From the NCBI GenBank assembly GCA_036510735.1, contig DATCDK010000098.1, forward strand, positions 1 to 9,640: a stretch of 9,640 bases of DNA. The letters are read 5' to 3'. Each line of letters begins with the position of its first letter. The first letter of the stretch is position 1. This document shows positions 1-6,451 of this stretch, one piece after another. Position numbers and translations under genes: made by a program. This DNA comes from PALSA-607 sp036510735 (GTDB lineage: Bacteria > Actinomycetota > Actinomycetes > Acidothermales > Acidothermaceae). The notes below the pieces were generated by a model. That model was not told the DNA's origin. It ran no database searches and saw only the letters and a program-made list of their open reading frames with translations.

Positions 1-1
1 G

Positions 2-208
2 AGCCGGGGACTTTGGGCCGGCGTCGACATCGACCCCACGATTGCGACCGGTCGCCAGGTCTGCGAAGCCTTGGTGCAGCAGGGGGTTCTGGCGAAGGAC
101 ACTCACGGTTCGACGATCCGTCTCGCGCCGCCGCTGGTCATCACTGCCGCCGAGGTCGACTTCGCCGTCGACGCGCTCGCCGGCGCGCTGGCCGAACTCA
201 GGCACTGA
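2..208 (+). CDS. rocD: Ornithine aminotransferase, C-terminal fragment (5' end outside window)
   Basis: This is the last 68 residues of a PLP-dependent class III aminotransferase, read in the frame of base 2 and ending in TGA at 206-208. The visible segment starts SRGLWAGVDID and includes GRQVCEALVQQGVLAKDTHG and STIRLAPPLVIT, the characteristic C-terminal signature of ornithine--oxo-acid transaminase. The enzyme moves the delta-amino group of ornithine to 2-oxoglutarate, giving glutamate semialdehyde, in the cytosolic arginine/ornithine-to-proline/glutamate route. The PLP lysine and start lie outside the window. The gene converges on fbiB, with 78 bases between the stop codons and only weak hairpins there. 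A related class III aminotransferase is the alternative, but the LAKDTHGSTIRLAPPL stretch favours RocD. Confidence 0.9.
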   Translation, partial: SRGLWAGVDIDPTIATGRQVCEALVQQGVLAKDTHGSTIRLAPPLVITAAEVDFAVDALAGALAELRH

Positions 209-286
209 GAGGCGCACACCCCGGCTATGGGGCGGCGGACGCAGCTGTCGGGCGGCGGAGGTGGCTGTCGGGTCCTGCGGCAGGCG

Positions 287-1390
287 TCAGTCGGCTACGG
301 GTTTGCCGACGGCGATGAGGCCGAGCGGGTAGTCGGGTAAGCCGTGCGGCGCGGCCGGCGATGGCGGCCAGATCCAGCACGATCCCAGCTGTTCGATCGC
401 GAGTGCCACCAGCACGTTTTCGATGGCCGCACCTGATGCGAGCAGATCGCGCGCGGAGGCTTCGTCGTCGAGGTGGGGAACGATCACGGTCGCGGCGGAG
501 GTCAGCGCCTCGGCGTCCGCGAAAGCTGGCATTGACGCGAAGTCGCGTGCTGGGAGCACCGTGAACCGCAACCCGTGCCAGCCGGACGGGCGCGCGGCGA
601 GCGCCGCCGCCTGCAGTGCCCGCGTCACCCGCTCGGCGTCGACCGGCTCGCCGGTGAACTCCACCGCGTCGACGCGTGCGCGCAGAACGTCGCGCGTGCC
701 GAGGGAGAACAGGTCTTCGTCGATCGGCCGAACAACGCCAGAAATTCCTTGCATTTCAGGGCTTTCGGCGGGCAACACCACTGCGAGCCCGCGCACGATT
801 GCGACTGGCACTCCACTGGTTTTGCCCTTGACGAGGTCGGCTGCAGCTGCGAGTTCGTCGACCGTGCAGGTGAGTGTCACGCGCAGTTCGTTGCCGTACG
901 GATCGACGGTGCCTCGCAGATCCTCGAACGCTTCGAGTCCGGCGAACCCGACGGCCGCGTCGGTGACGCCGACCCGCCACGGCCGGCCGAACGTGTCGCT
1001 GATGACGACGCCGACGTTGATGCCCGTGAGAGAGCGGACGCCGTCGCGGATCCGTCGGGCGGACGCGTCGGAATCGACCGGCAGCACCACGACCTCACCC
1101 TTGGTGACGTTCGAGGCGTCGACTCCAGCAGCCGCCATCACGAAGCCGTGCCGAGTCGCCACGATGCGGGTGTCACCGCGACGAGCGACGACCCGGACCG
1201 TTTCGGCGTCGATGGCGAGTTCACGATCGACGTCGACGATCTGACCCTCGGCCTTCGAGACAACTTTCGACGTGACGACGAGCACGTCACCGTCGCGTAG
1301 CTCGGGCGCGTGCGTCACGATCAAGGCGGCCAGCGAATCACCGGCGACGACCTCAGGAATGCCCTGCACCGCAAGGATTTCTAGCGTCAT
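287..1390 (-). CDS. fbiB: Coenzyme F420:L-glutamate ligase FbiB (CofE domain plus shortened nitroreductase-like domain)
   Basis: 367 residues. Residues 1 to about 245 form the CofE domain, which adds gamma-linked glutamates to F420-0 using GTP and a divalent metal. Visible family motifs are GDVLVVTSKVVSKAEG (34-49), HGFVMAAAGVDASN (81-94), LPVDSDASA (103-111), VVISDTFGRPWRVGVTDAAVG (about 128-148), DPYGNELR (163-170) and ADLVKGKTSGVPVAIVRG (184-201). The rest corresponds to the FMN-binding nitroreductase-like domain which in mycobacterial FbiB reduces dehydro-F420. The conserved core LVALAIEQLGSCWI (327-340) and PLGLIAVG (355-362) are present. This domain is clearly shorter than in M. tuberculosis FbiB (about 448 residues in total). 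It lacks the long helical stretch before the VIVP strand and about a dozen residues after GSCWI. The ATG at 1390-1388 overlaps the fbiA stop (ATGA), so translation is probably coupled; no Shine-Dalgarno is seen. An upstream in-frame extension to 1537 is possible but would lie inside fbiA. The CofE assignment is firm, and activity of the C-terminal domain is uncertain. Confidence 0.93.
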   Translation of the reverse strand: MTLEILAVQGIPEVVAGDSLAALIVTHAPELRDGDVLVVTSKVVSKAEGQIVDVDRELAIDAETVRVVARRGDTRIVATRHGFVMAAAGVDASNVTKGEVVVLPVDSDASARRIRDGVRSLTGINVGVVISDTFGRPWRVGVTDAAVGFAGLEAFEDLRGTVDPYGNELRVTLTCTVDELAAAADLVKGKTSGVPVAIVRGLAVVLPAESPEMQGISGVVRPIDEDLFSLGTRDVLRARVDAVEFTGEPVDAERVTRALQAAALAARPSGWHGLRFTVLPARDFASMPAFADAEALTSAATVIVPHLDDEASARDLLASGAAIENVLVALAIEQLGSCWIWPPSPAAPHGLPDYPLGLIAVGKPVAD

Positions 1391-2445
1391 ATGCGTAAGT
1401 CTGCCGCAAGGTCGAGCACGCTGCGCGCGATGGCCGCGGTGGCGTCGGGATCGACCATGAGCAGTGGCCGCGACCGCACAACGATCCCATCGAGCGGCGG
1501 CACCAGAGAGTCGGCATCGACGTCGTCGACGAGCCAACCGTCGAGTAGCGCCGACCCGTAGTGCTCGGCGACCGCGCGCGCCGTCGTGGCGACGCTAATC
1601 GCCGTCAGGCACGCATCTGCCATGCCGCGCACTGGGGCACCGCCGATGATCGGCGAGACGCCGATCACGGGCGCCGGGGCCTCGATTAATGCCTCGCGGA
1701 TCCCAGGAACCTGCAGGATCGTGCCGATGCTCACGACCGGGTTGGACGGCGGGAAAACGATCAGGTCGGCTGCTGCAATCGCTTCGAGCACGCCGGGTGC
1801 GGGCTGCGCCTGCGACGCGCCAATCGCGACGATGCGCCGAGCAGGCACGGCAGCATGCAGCCGGACCCACCACTCCTGAAAGTGCACCGTCCGCTCGCCG
1901 TCGTCGGGATCGTCGAGAACCACATGGGTCTCGACCGGGTCGTCCGACATCGGGAGCAGTCGCACGCCAGGAGCCCATCGCTCACACAAGCGACGCGTGA
2001 CTTCGGACAGCGGCACGCCGTCCGCTAGCCAACCGGTGCGCAGCATGTGCGTCGCGATGTCGCGATCGCCCAGTCCGAACCATTGTGGAGTGGCCTCGTA
2101 CGACACCAACTCGTCCTTGACCGCGAACGTCTCACCGGCGCGACCCCAGCCCTGCTCCTCATTGATGCCGCCGCCGAGGGTGTACATCACGGTGTCGAGA
2201 TCGGGACATATCCGAAGTCCGAACAAGGTGATGTCGTCACCGGTGTTACCGACGACAGTGACGACGCTTTTCGCCCCAGATTCGCGGTCGGCGTCGTCGA
2301 GTGCGATGAGCAAGCCACGCAGAAATCGGGCCCCACCGATGCCACCTGCGAGTGCGACAACGCGCCGCAAGGCGGCCGGTTCGCGGCGCCGCGAGGCGTC
2401 AGAATCCCGCGAAGTTGAGCCTGCTGGGCCCCCGGCGACGTCCAT
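1387..2445 (-). CDS. fbiA: 2-phospho-L-lactate/phosphoenolpyruvate transferase FbiA (CofD)
   Basis: FbiA transfers a phospho-lactyl or phospho-enolpyruvyl group from its guanosine-diphosphate donor onto the deazaflavin Fo, giving (dehydro-)F420-0, the substrate of FbiB. Seen, numbering from the ATG at 2445: VALAGGIGGARFLRGL (30-45), the nucleotide-binding start of the CofD family; VGNTGDDITLFGLRICPDLDT; YTLGGGINEEQGWG; WFGLGDRDIATHMLRTGWL; LLPMSDDPVETHV; FPPSNPVVSIGTIL; and GVSPIIGGAPVRGMADACL. The length is 352 residues against about 331 in M. tuberculosis, the excess being a Ser/Arg-rich N-terminal extension. The start is uncertain. ATG 2463 and GTG 2475 are in frame upstream, and TTG 2370 would give a protein beginning right at the conserved domain. 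None has a clear ribosome site; GGGTGAC just before 2445 is the weak reason for choosing it. The gene is first in a two-gene operon with fbiB (4-bp overlap) and divergent from whiB2. Confidence 0.93.
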   Translation of the reverse strand: MDVAGGPAGSTSRDSDASRRREPAALRRVVALAGGIGGARFLRGLLIALDDADRESGAKSVVTVVGNTGDDITLFGLRICPDLDTVMYTLGGGINEEQGWGRAGETFAVKDELVSYEATPQWFGLGDRDIATHMLRTGWLADGVPLSEVTRRLCERWAPGVRLLPMSDDPVETHVVLDDPDDGERTVHFQEWWVRLHAAVPARRIVAIGASQAQPAPGVLEAIAAADLIVFPPSNPVVSIGTILQVPGIREALIEAPAPVIGVSPIIGGAPVRGMADACLTAISVATTARAVAEHYGSALLDGWLVDDVDADSLVPPLDGIVVRSRPLLMVDPDATAAIARSVLDLAADLRI

Positions 2446-2617
2446 GTCACCCGATATTGGCATGGGTACAGGCACAGGCCGAAAGACACCTGCTGAATGG
2501 GTCGATTTGCCATCTGAAGCGCCGATTTAGCGGCCCACAAGCGCAAAAAGAGGGCTGCAGCGAAGCCGCTTACCAGCGACCGCCGACATCTTGTGCGAGG
2601 GAATATCACCGTTTGGC

Positions 2618-2647
2618 TTGACTAGTGGGTAATGACGCGCATGTAAT
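2618..2647 (+). promoter_or_regulatory. Probable housekeeping sigma promoter of whiB2
   Basis: TTGACT at 2618-2623 matches a -35 box in five of six positions. TGTAAT at 2642-2647, after an 18-base spacer, matches the TATAAT -10 box in five of six. The predicted transcription start is near 2654, leaving a 5' leader of about 75 bases before the whiB2 GTG. It sits in the right place and orientation between fbiA and whiB2. It is unusually close to consensus for a high-GC actinobacterium. It has not been tested against alternative starts. Confidence 0.65.
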
Positions 2648-2715
2648 TCCACCAATGTTCTTCGCAGGCGGTGCAGCCGGAGTGGCTGAGCCCCGCTTCG
2701 AAGACGACAAGGGTC

Positions 2716-2722
2716 GAGGAGG
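2716..2722 (+). promoter_or_regulatory. Strong ribosome binding site setting the whiB2 GTG start
   Basis: GAGGAGG lies 6 bases upstream of the GTG at 2729. It is the best Shine-Dalgarno match in the window and decides the start of the WhiB2 gene, which has no upstream in-frame ATG. Confidence 0.8.
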
Positions 2723-2728
2723 TACGCG

Positions 2729-3040
2729 GTGATAGAGATCTACCGCGAGGTCCACCCACTTCACGCCGACGCTGCGGACGCAGATGTTGCTGAGTCCGGC
2801 TTCCCCATCGACATCGAGGAAGAACTGCGCTGGCAGGAGCGCGCGCTGTGCGCGCAGACCGACCCAGAGGCTTTCTTCCCGGAGAAGGGCGGGTCGACTC
2901 GGGAGGCAAAGCGGATCTGCACGACCTGCGCCGTCCGCTCCGAATGCCTTGAATACGCACTCGGCAACGATGAGCGCTTCGGTATCTGGGGTGGTCTTTC
3001 TGAGCGTGAGCGTCGCCGTCTGAAGCGGCGCGTCAGCTAA
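2729..3040 (+). CDS. whiB2: WhiB-family iron-sulfur transcriptional regulator, WhiB2/WhmD type
   Basis: 103 residues with the four WhiB cysteines C41, C64, C67 and C73 (C-X22-C-X2-C-X5-C), expected to bind a [4Fe-4S] cluster. The turn motif GIWGG (85-89) and a basic C-terminal DNA-contact tail, SERERRRLKRR (91-101), follow. The core ALCAQTDPEAFFPEKGGS, then TREAK, is practically the same as my recollection of mycobacterial WhiB2/WhmD, a regulator needed for septation and cell division (WhiB in Streptomyces). The N-terminal 35 residues are acidic and variable. WhiB proteins work in the cytosol, often with the primary sigma factor or WhiA. Position beside fbiA supports orthology to Rv3260c. It has its own promoter and is followed by a hairpin terminator, so it appears monocistronic. 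Confidence 0.95.
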   Translation: MIEIYREVHPLHADAADADVAESGFPIDIEEELRWQERALCAQTDPEAFFPEKGGSTREAKRICTTCAVRSECLEYALGNDERFGIWGGLSERERRRLKRRVS

Positions 3041-3066
3041 CAAGAACTTCGGCACCTGTGTGACTT

Positions 3067-3094
3067 CCCGGTCGGCGAACTGACGCCGACCGGG
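3067..3094 (+). terminator. Hairpin terminator after whiB2
   Basis: CCCGGTCGGCG (3067-3077) and CGCCGACCGGG (3084-3094) form a perfect 11-bp stem with the 6-base loop AACTGA, 26 bases after the whiB2 stop. No U-tract follows, which is usual for actinobacterial terminators. It separates whiB2 from the downstream glycosyltransferase unit. Confidence 0.8.
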
Positions 3095-3112
3095 TGTTGA
3101 GCGCTCATCGCG

Positions 3113-3118
3113 TAGGGT
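3113..3118 (+). promoter_or_regulatory. Possible -10 element for the glycosyltransferase unit
   Basis: TAGGGT (TANNNT type) lies after the whiB2 terminator and about 48 bases before the ATG at 3167. No -35 hexamer is present at normal spacing, which is common for actinobacterial promoters but makes the call weak. A promoter is expected here because of the terminator. Confidence 0.35.
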
Positions 3119-3166
3119 GAAGCGTTTCCGAGTCCCGACCCCTGCTGTCTTCCCCGGCCTGGCCGT

Positions 3167-6100
3167 ATGACCTCATCTGCCATCAGACATGACCATCTGG
3201 TCCGCCCCCGTCACGTCGTCACAGCGGTGCTCGTTGCCCATGACGGCGCTCGTTGGCTGCCCACGACTTTGCACGCGGTCAAGACACAGCGGCGGCCGGT
3301 GCAACGGTTCGTCGCCGTCGATACCGGCAGCCATGACAGCACTCGCGAGCTGCTCGAGCGAGCGGTCGGTGCATCGAGCGTCCTGGACGCGCCCCGCGAG
3401 ATGGGGTTCGGCGCGGCCGTGGCGATGGCGACGGCGGCCTTCGCGCGCGCGCCCGGATTGGCCTCGACGAGGTCAGACTCGGGTGCCGTAGTCGAGTGGC
3501 TGTGGCTGCTGCACGACGACAGCGCGCCGGCTCCCCAAGCGCTCGAGGCGATGCTGGAACTGGCTGACGAGATGCCGTCGGTGGCGGTGATCGGCGCGAA
3601 ACTGCTGGGTTGGGACAACCAGCGCCTGCTCCTGGAGGTCGGCGCCACTCTTGATCGGGGCGGCCGGCGCGAGACGTGGCTCGAACCGGGCGAGCTCGAT
3701 CACGGGCAGCACGACGGTGATAGGGACGTACTCGCCGTCAGCACCGCGGGCATGTTGGTTCGCCGCGACGTCTGGGAAGACCTCGGCGGCTTCGATCCAG
3801 CATTGCCGCTCTTTCGCGATGACACCGACTTCGGCTGGCGGGCGAATCTGGCCGGCCACCGCGTGGTCATTTGCAGCCGCGCGGTGTTCCGTCACGCGCA
3901 AGCGACGACGAGTGGGCTGCGTCCGATCGCGTGCGGTCCCTCGCAGCCTCGCCGGCTCGACCGGCAGAGCGCGCTCTGGACGATGCTCACGAACTGTTCT
4001 GCGGTGTGGTTGCCCTGGACGATCCTGCGCGTCATGTTCGCCGGCGTCGTCCGGTCAAGCCTCTTTGTCGTGGCGAAACGCCCGTTCGATGCGTGGGACG
4101 AGATGCGCGCGACGGTCAGTGTCTTGATCCGGCCGCGGGCACTGTTGCGCGCGCGTCGCGCACGTCGCGCGACGCGTCGGATCCCGTCGCGCGAGGTTCG
4201 CCCGTTGTTCGCGCCGCGGGGTACGCGCGCGCGGCGCTACGGCGAATCGGCGCGCGAACGACTCGCAGACATCGGGCGCCGCGACGACGACGCGATTACC
4301 GACGACCGCGGACTCTTCCGACGGCTCATCACGCAACCCGGTCTGGTGTTGGTGCTCGGACTGTTGATCGTCTCGCTCGTCGCTGAGCGGCACGTGCTGA
4401 AGGGGACACTGCACGGCGGCATGTTGCTCCCTGCACCCGCTTCGGCGGGAGACCTCTGGAACACCTATACCGCCAGCTGGCACGCCACCGGGTTCGGCAG
4501 CACGACGGACGCACCGCCCTATTTGGCGATCGTCGCGATCATCGGTGCGGTGCTGTTCGGTAGCGCGCAGCTCGCGGTCAAGGTGTTGTTGCTCGGCAGC
4601 GTCCCGATCGCCGGCCTCATGGCGTACATCGCCGCGCGGCCCATCGTCACGACGAAGCGCCTGCGCGTGTGGCTCGCGGCTACTTACGCGTTGCTGCCTG
4701 TTGCGAGCGGATCGATCGCATCGGGTCGCTTGGGTACGGCGGTGGCATTCGCCGTCCTGCCACTTGTTCTGTTGCTGGTCGGCCAGTCGCTGTTGCCGCC
4801 GCTGTATACGCATGCGCGTGCAGAGCGTTCAACAGCGCGAAGGTCTGGACGGCGAGTGGTTGGCGTTCGGCCGGCATGGCCAGCTGGGCTCGTGCTGGCG
4901 TTGGGCGCCGCATTCGATCCGATGCTGTATGTGTTGCTGGCGCCGCTGCTTGCCGTAGCGCTCATCGCTTCGCTCGTGCGCCGGTCGTGGGTCGGCGTGC
5001 GCCGAGTGCTCATCGTGCTTTCGGTGCCGCCCGCGTTGTTGATGCCGTGGTCGGCGTGGTTGTGGCATCACCCGGCGTTGCTCGTGCTCGGCGTCGGTCA
5101 ACCGAGTGGGCAACTGCAAGCCCGACGGCTACCGGCCATCGACATGCTGCTGTTGCATCCGGGCGGACCATCACTGCCACCGATCTGGCTCGATGCGGTG
5201 ATCGCCTTGGCTGCGCTTGCGGGTCTGCTGCAGTTGACCAGGCCTGGGCCCGCGAGGCTCGGTTGGTTGCTTGCGATCGATGGCTTGGTCGGCGGTCTGA
5301 TCGTGGCCGGCGTCCAGGCGCATGTGCCGGGCAGTTCCAACACGTTCGCGGGTTGGCCTGGCATCGCGACGGCGATGGTGGGGGCCGGCCTGCTGACCTC
5401 GGCGGCGGTTGCGGGCACCAGGCTGCGTTCTCGGCTGACCCAAACGAACTTCGGCTGGCGGCAACCGCTCGCCCTTGTGTTAGCAAGTGCGGCGGCGGCC
5501 ACACCGCTAGCGGCCGGTGCGTTCTGGATCGCCGACGGCACGGGGCATGTGCTGCATTCGGGGCCGGTCAACATCTTGCCGCCGTTCGTCGCCGCTGAAT
5601 CCGTTGCGCACGGTCAGGCCCGAACTGTGGTGCTCGAGCCCGGACCCTCCGGTCAGGTCGACTACACCGTGCTGCGCGACCGCAATCAGCAACTCGGCGA
5701 CGCCGACCTGCTGTCGGATCCTGGCCAGGTCGCCGTCGTCGGCGCGGCGGTCGCCGACCTCTCGGCCGGTATCGGACAACGCGCGGCCACCGAGCTTTCG
5801 CACGCCGGGATCCGCTACGTCTTGGTGCCCGAGTCGGCTGATGCGGGTCTCGGCGCCAGGATCGCAGCGGGCGGCGGGGTGTTGCCGCAGAACACGACCG
5901 GCGGATGGCGGGTCTGGGAGGTACAGGCCAATGCCGGCCGTCTCGCGATTGCCGCTACAGGGGACGACGACTGGCAGTTGCCGGGCGATCCGGTCGGCGT
6001 CGGACGGCACGCACCGACGTTGCAGATCCCGTTCTCGCTGGGCTCGCGGGTGTTGGTCCTCACCGAGGCGCCGTCGTCAGCCTGGCAGGCCAAGGCGGTC

Positions 6101-6451
6101 GCCGCGCCTGGTCCGATCGGAGCGGTGGGGGCCGTCGCAACAGCCGGCCAGCTCGGCGAGGTCGGCGCGGGTCAGGCCGCTTCGCAGCCGGGCACCCCGC
6201 TTCCGTCGACGACCTTGGACGGCATGCAGGCGTTCACCTTGCCGACGACAGCGGCGAACGTCGTGGTGTTCCGCTCACCGGATCGACGCGCCGATTGGCT
6301 TCTGTTCGAACTCGTGGTTCTGCTCGTTGCGCTGCTTGGTGCGATTCCGGCCGGAGGCCGGGCCGGTGAGCAGCGGCGCCCAGGTCGTCCGGTGCGCAGC
6401 GACGTCGCCGATCCGGTGGCGGGGCCTCCGGCTCAGGTGGCGCACGCATGA
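3167..6451 (+). CDS. Large polytopic membrane protein with N-terminal family 2 glycosyltransferase domain
   Basis: 1094 residues. Residues about 17-245 form a cytosolic GT-A fold: VTAVLVAHDGARWLPTTL (18-35), VDTGSHDST (51-59), the DXD-like LLHDDSAP (114-121), and FRDDTDFGWR (216-225), which carries the acidic catalytic-base motif of GT2 enzymes. An amphipathic or membrane segment follows (about 272-302), then an arginine-rich linker (322-362, including RARRARRATRR). From residue 391 to about 790 there are roughly 10-12 hydrophobic helices. Residues about 795-1040 are soluble and probably extracytoplasmic, with SHAGIRYVLVPES (878-890). One final helix, WLLFELVVLLVALLGAI (1044-1060), precedes a basic proline-rich tail. 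The GT2 domain should transfer a sugar from a nucleotide donor to a lipid or glycan acceptor; donor and acceptor cannot be read from the sequence. The start ATG has no clear Shine-Dalgarno, and the first conserved strand begins about 17 residues in. The gene overlaps the DUF5719 gene by 4 bp. Large fused proteins of this kind beside a DUF5719 gene and whiB are known to me from other actinobacteria. Confidence 0.88.
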   Translation: MTSSAIRHDHLVRPRHVVTAVLVAHDGARWLPTTLHAVKTQRRPVQRFVAVDTGSHDSTRELLERAVGASSVLDAPREMGFGAAVAMATAAFARAPGLASTRSDSGAVVEWLWLLHDDSAPAPQALEAMLELADEMPSVAVIGAKLLGWDNQRLLLEVGATLDRGGRRETWLEPGELDHGQHDGDRDVLAVSTAGMLVRRDVWEDLGGFDPALPLFRDDTDFGWRANLAGHRVVICSRAVFRHAQATTSGLRPIACGPSQPRRLDRQSALWTMLTNCSAVWLPWTILRVMFAGVVRSSLFVVAKRPFDAWDEMRATVSVLIRPRALLRARRARRATRRIPSREVRPLFAPRGTRARRYGESARERLADIGRRDDDAITDDRGLFRRLITQPGLVLVLGLLIVSLVAERHVLKGTLHGGMLLPAPASAGDLWNTYTASWHATGFGSTTDAPPYLAIVAIIGAVLFGSAQLAVKVLLLGSVPIAGLMAYIAARPIVTTKRLRVWLAATYALLPVASGSIASGRLGTAVAFAVLPLVLLLVGQSLLPPLYTHARAERSTARRSGRRVVGVRPAWPAGLVLALGAAFDPMLYVLLAPLLAVALIASLVRRSWVGVRRVLIVLSVPPALLMPWSAWLWHHPALLVLGVGQPSGQLQARRLPAIDMLLLHPGGPSLPPIWLDAVIALAALAGLLQLTRPGPARLGWLLAIDGLVGGLIVAGVQAHVPGSSNTFAGWPGIATAMVGAGLLTSAAVAGTRLRSRLTQTNFGWRQPLALVLASAAAATPLAAGAFWIADGTGHVLHSGPVNILPPFVAAESVAHGQARTVVLEPGPSGQVDYTVLRDRNQQLGDADLLSDPGQVAVVGAAVADLSAGIGQRAATELSHAGIRYVLVPESADAGLGARIAAGGGVLPQNTTGGWRVWEVQANAGRLAIAATGDDDWQLPGDPVGVGRHAPTLQIPFSLGSRVLVLTEAPSSAWQAKAVAAPGPIGAVGAVATAGQLGEVGAGQAASQPGTPLPSTTLDGMQAFTLPTTAANVVVFRSPDRRADWLLFELVVLLVALLGAIPAGGRAGEQRRPGRPVRSDVADPVAGPPAQVAHA

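Larger units (their letters stand above)
2446..2728. other. Divergent fbiA / whiB2 intergenic region
   Basis: About 280 bases separate the two divergent starts, and no convincing gene lies in between. The whiB2-facing side holds a good promoter and ribosome binding site (separate entries). In the predicted whiB2 leader, TCTTCG (2659-2664) is complementary to CGAAGA (2699-2704) and could form a short stem. No equally good promoter was found for fbiA on the minus strand. If one of the upstream fbiA starts is used, the region shrinks by up to 30 bases. A single GACAC (2484-2488) is too short to interpret. Confidence 0.6.

Noticed and set aside
244..284. Terminator between rocD and fbiB
   Set aside because: Only a repeated GCTGTCGGG and 4-bp hairpins are visible; they are too weak to call.
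423..1300. Long plus-strand reading frames (up to 273 residues) opposite fbiB
   Set aside because: They are Ser/Arg/Thr-rich antisense shadows of a well-supported FbiB gene, typical of high-GC DNA, with no recognisable motif.
1388..1537. N-terminal extension of FbiB to 1537
   Set aside because: The 49 added residues are an Arg-rich out-of-frame reading of fbiA, and the family start matches the ATG at 1390.
2484..2488. GACAC, the WhiA-type box, upstream of fbiA
   Set aside because: A lone 5-mer is expected by chance many times in 10 kb, and it is not clustered or conserved within the window.
4055..5598. Reading frames of 250-310 residues on both strands inside the glycosyltransferase gene
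   Set aside because: Their composition is Arg/Gln/Ala-rich with no motif, and they overlap a continuous 1094-residue frame with clear domains and membrane helices.
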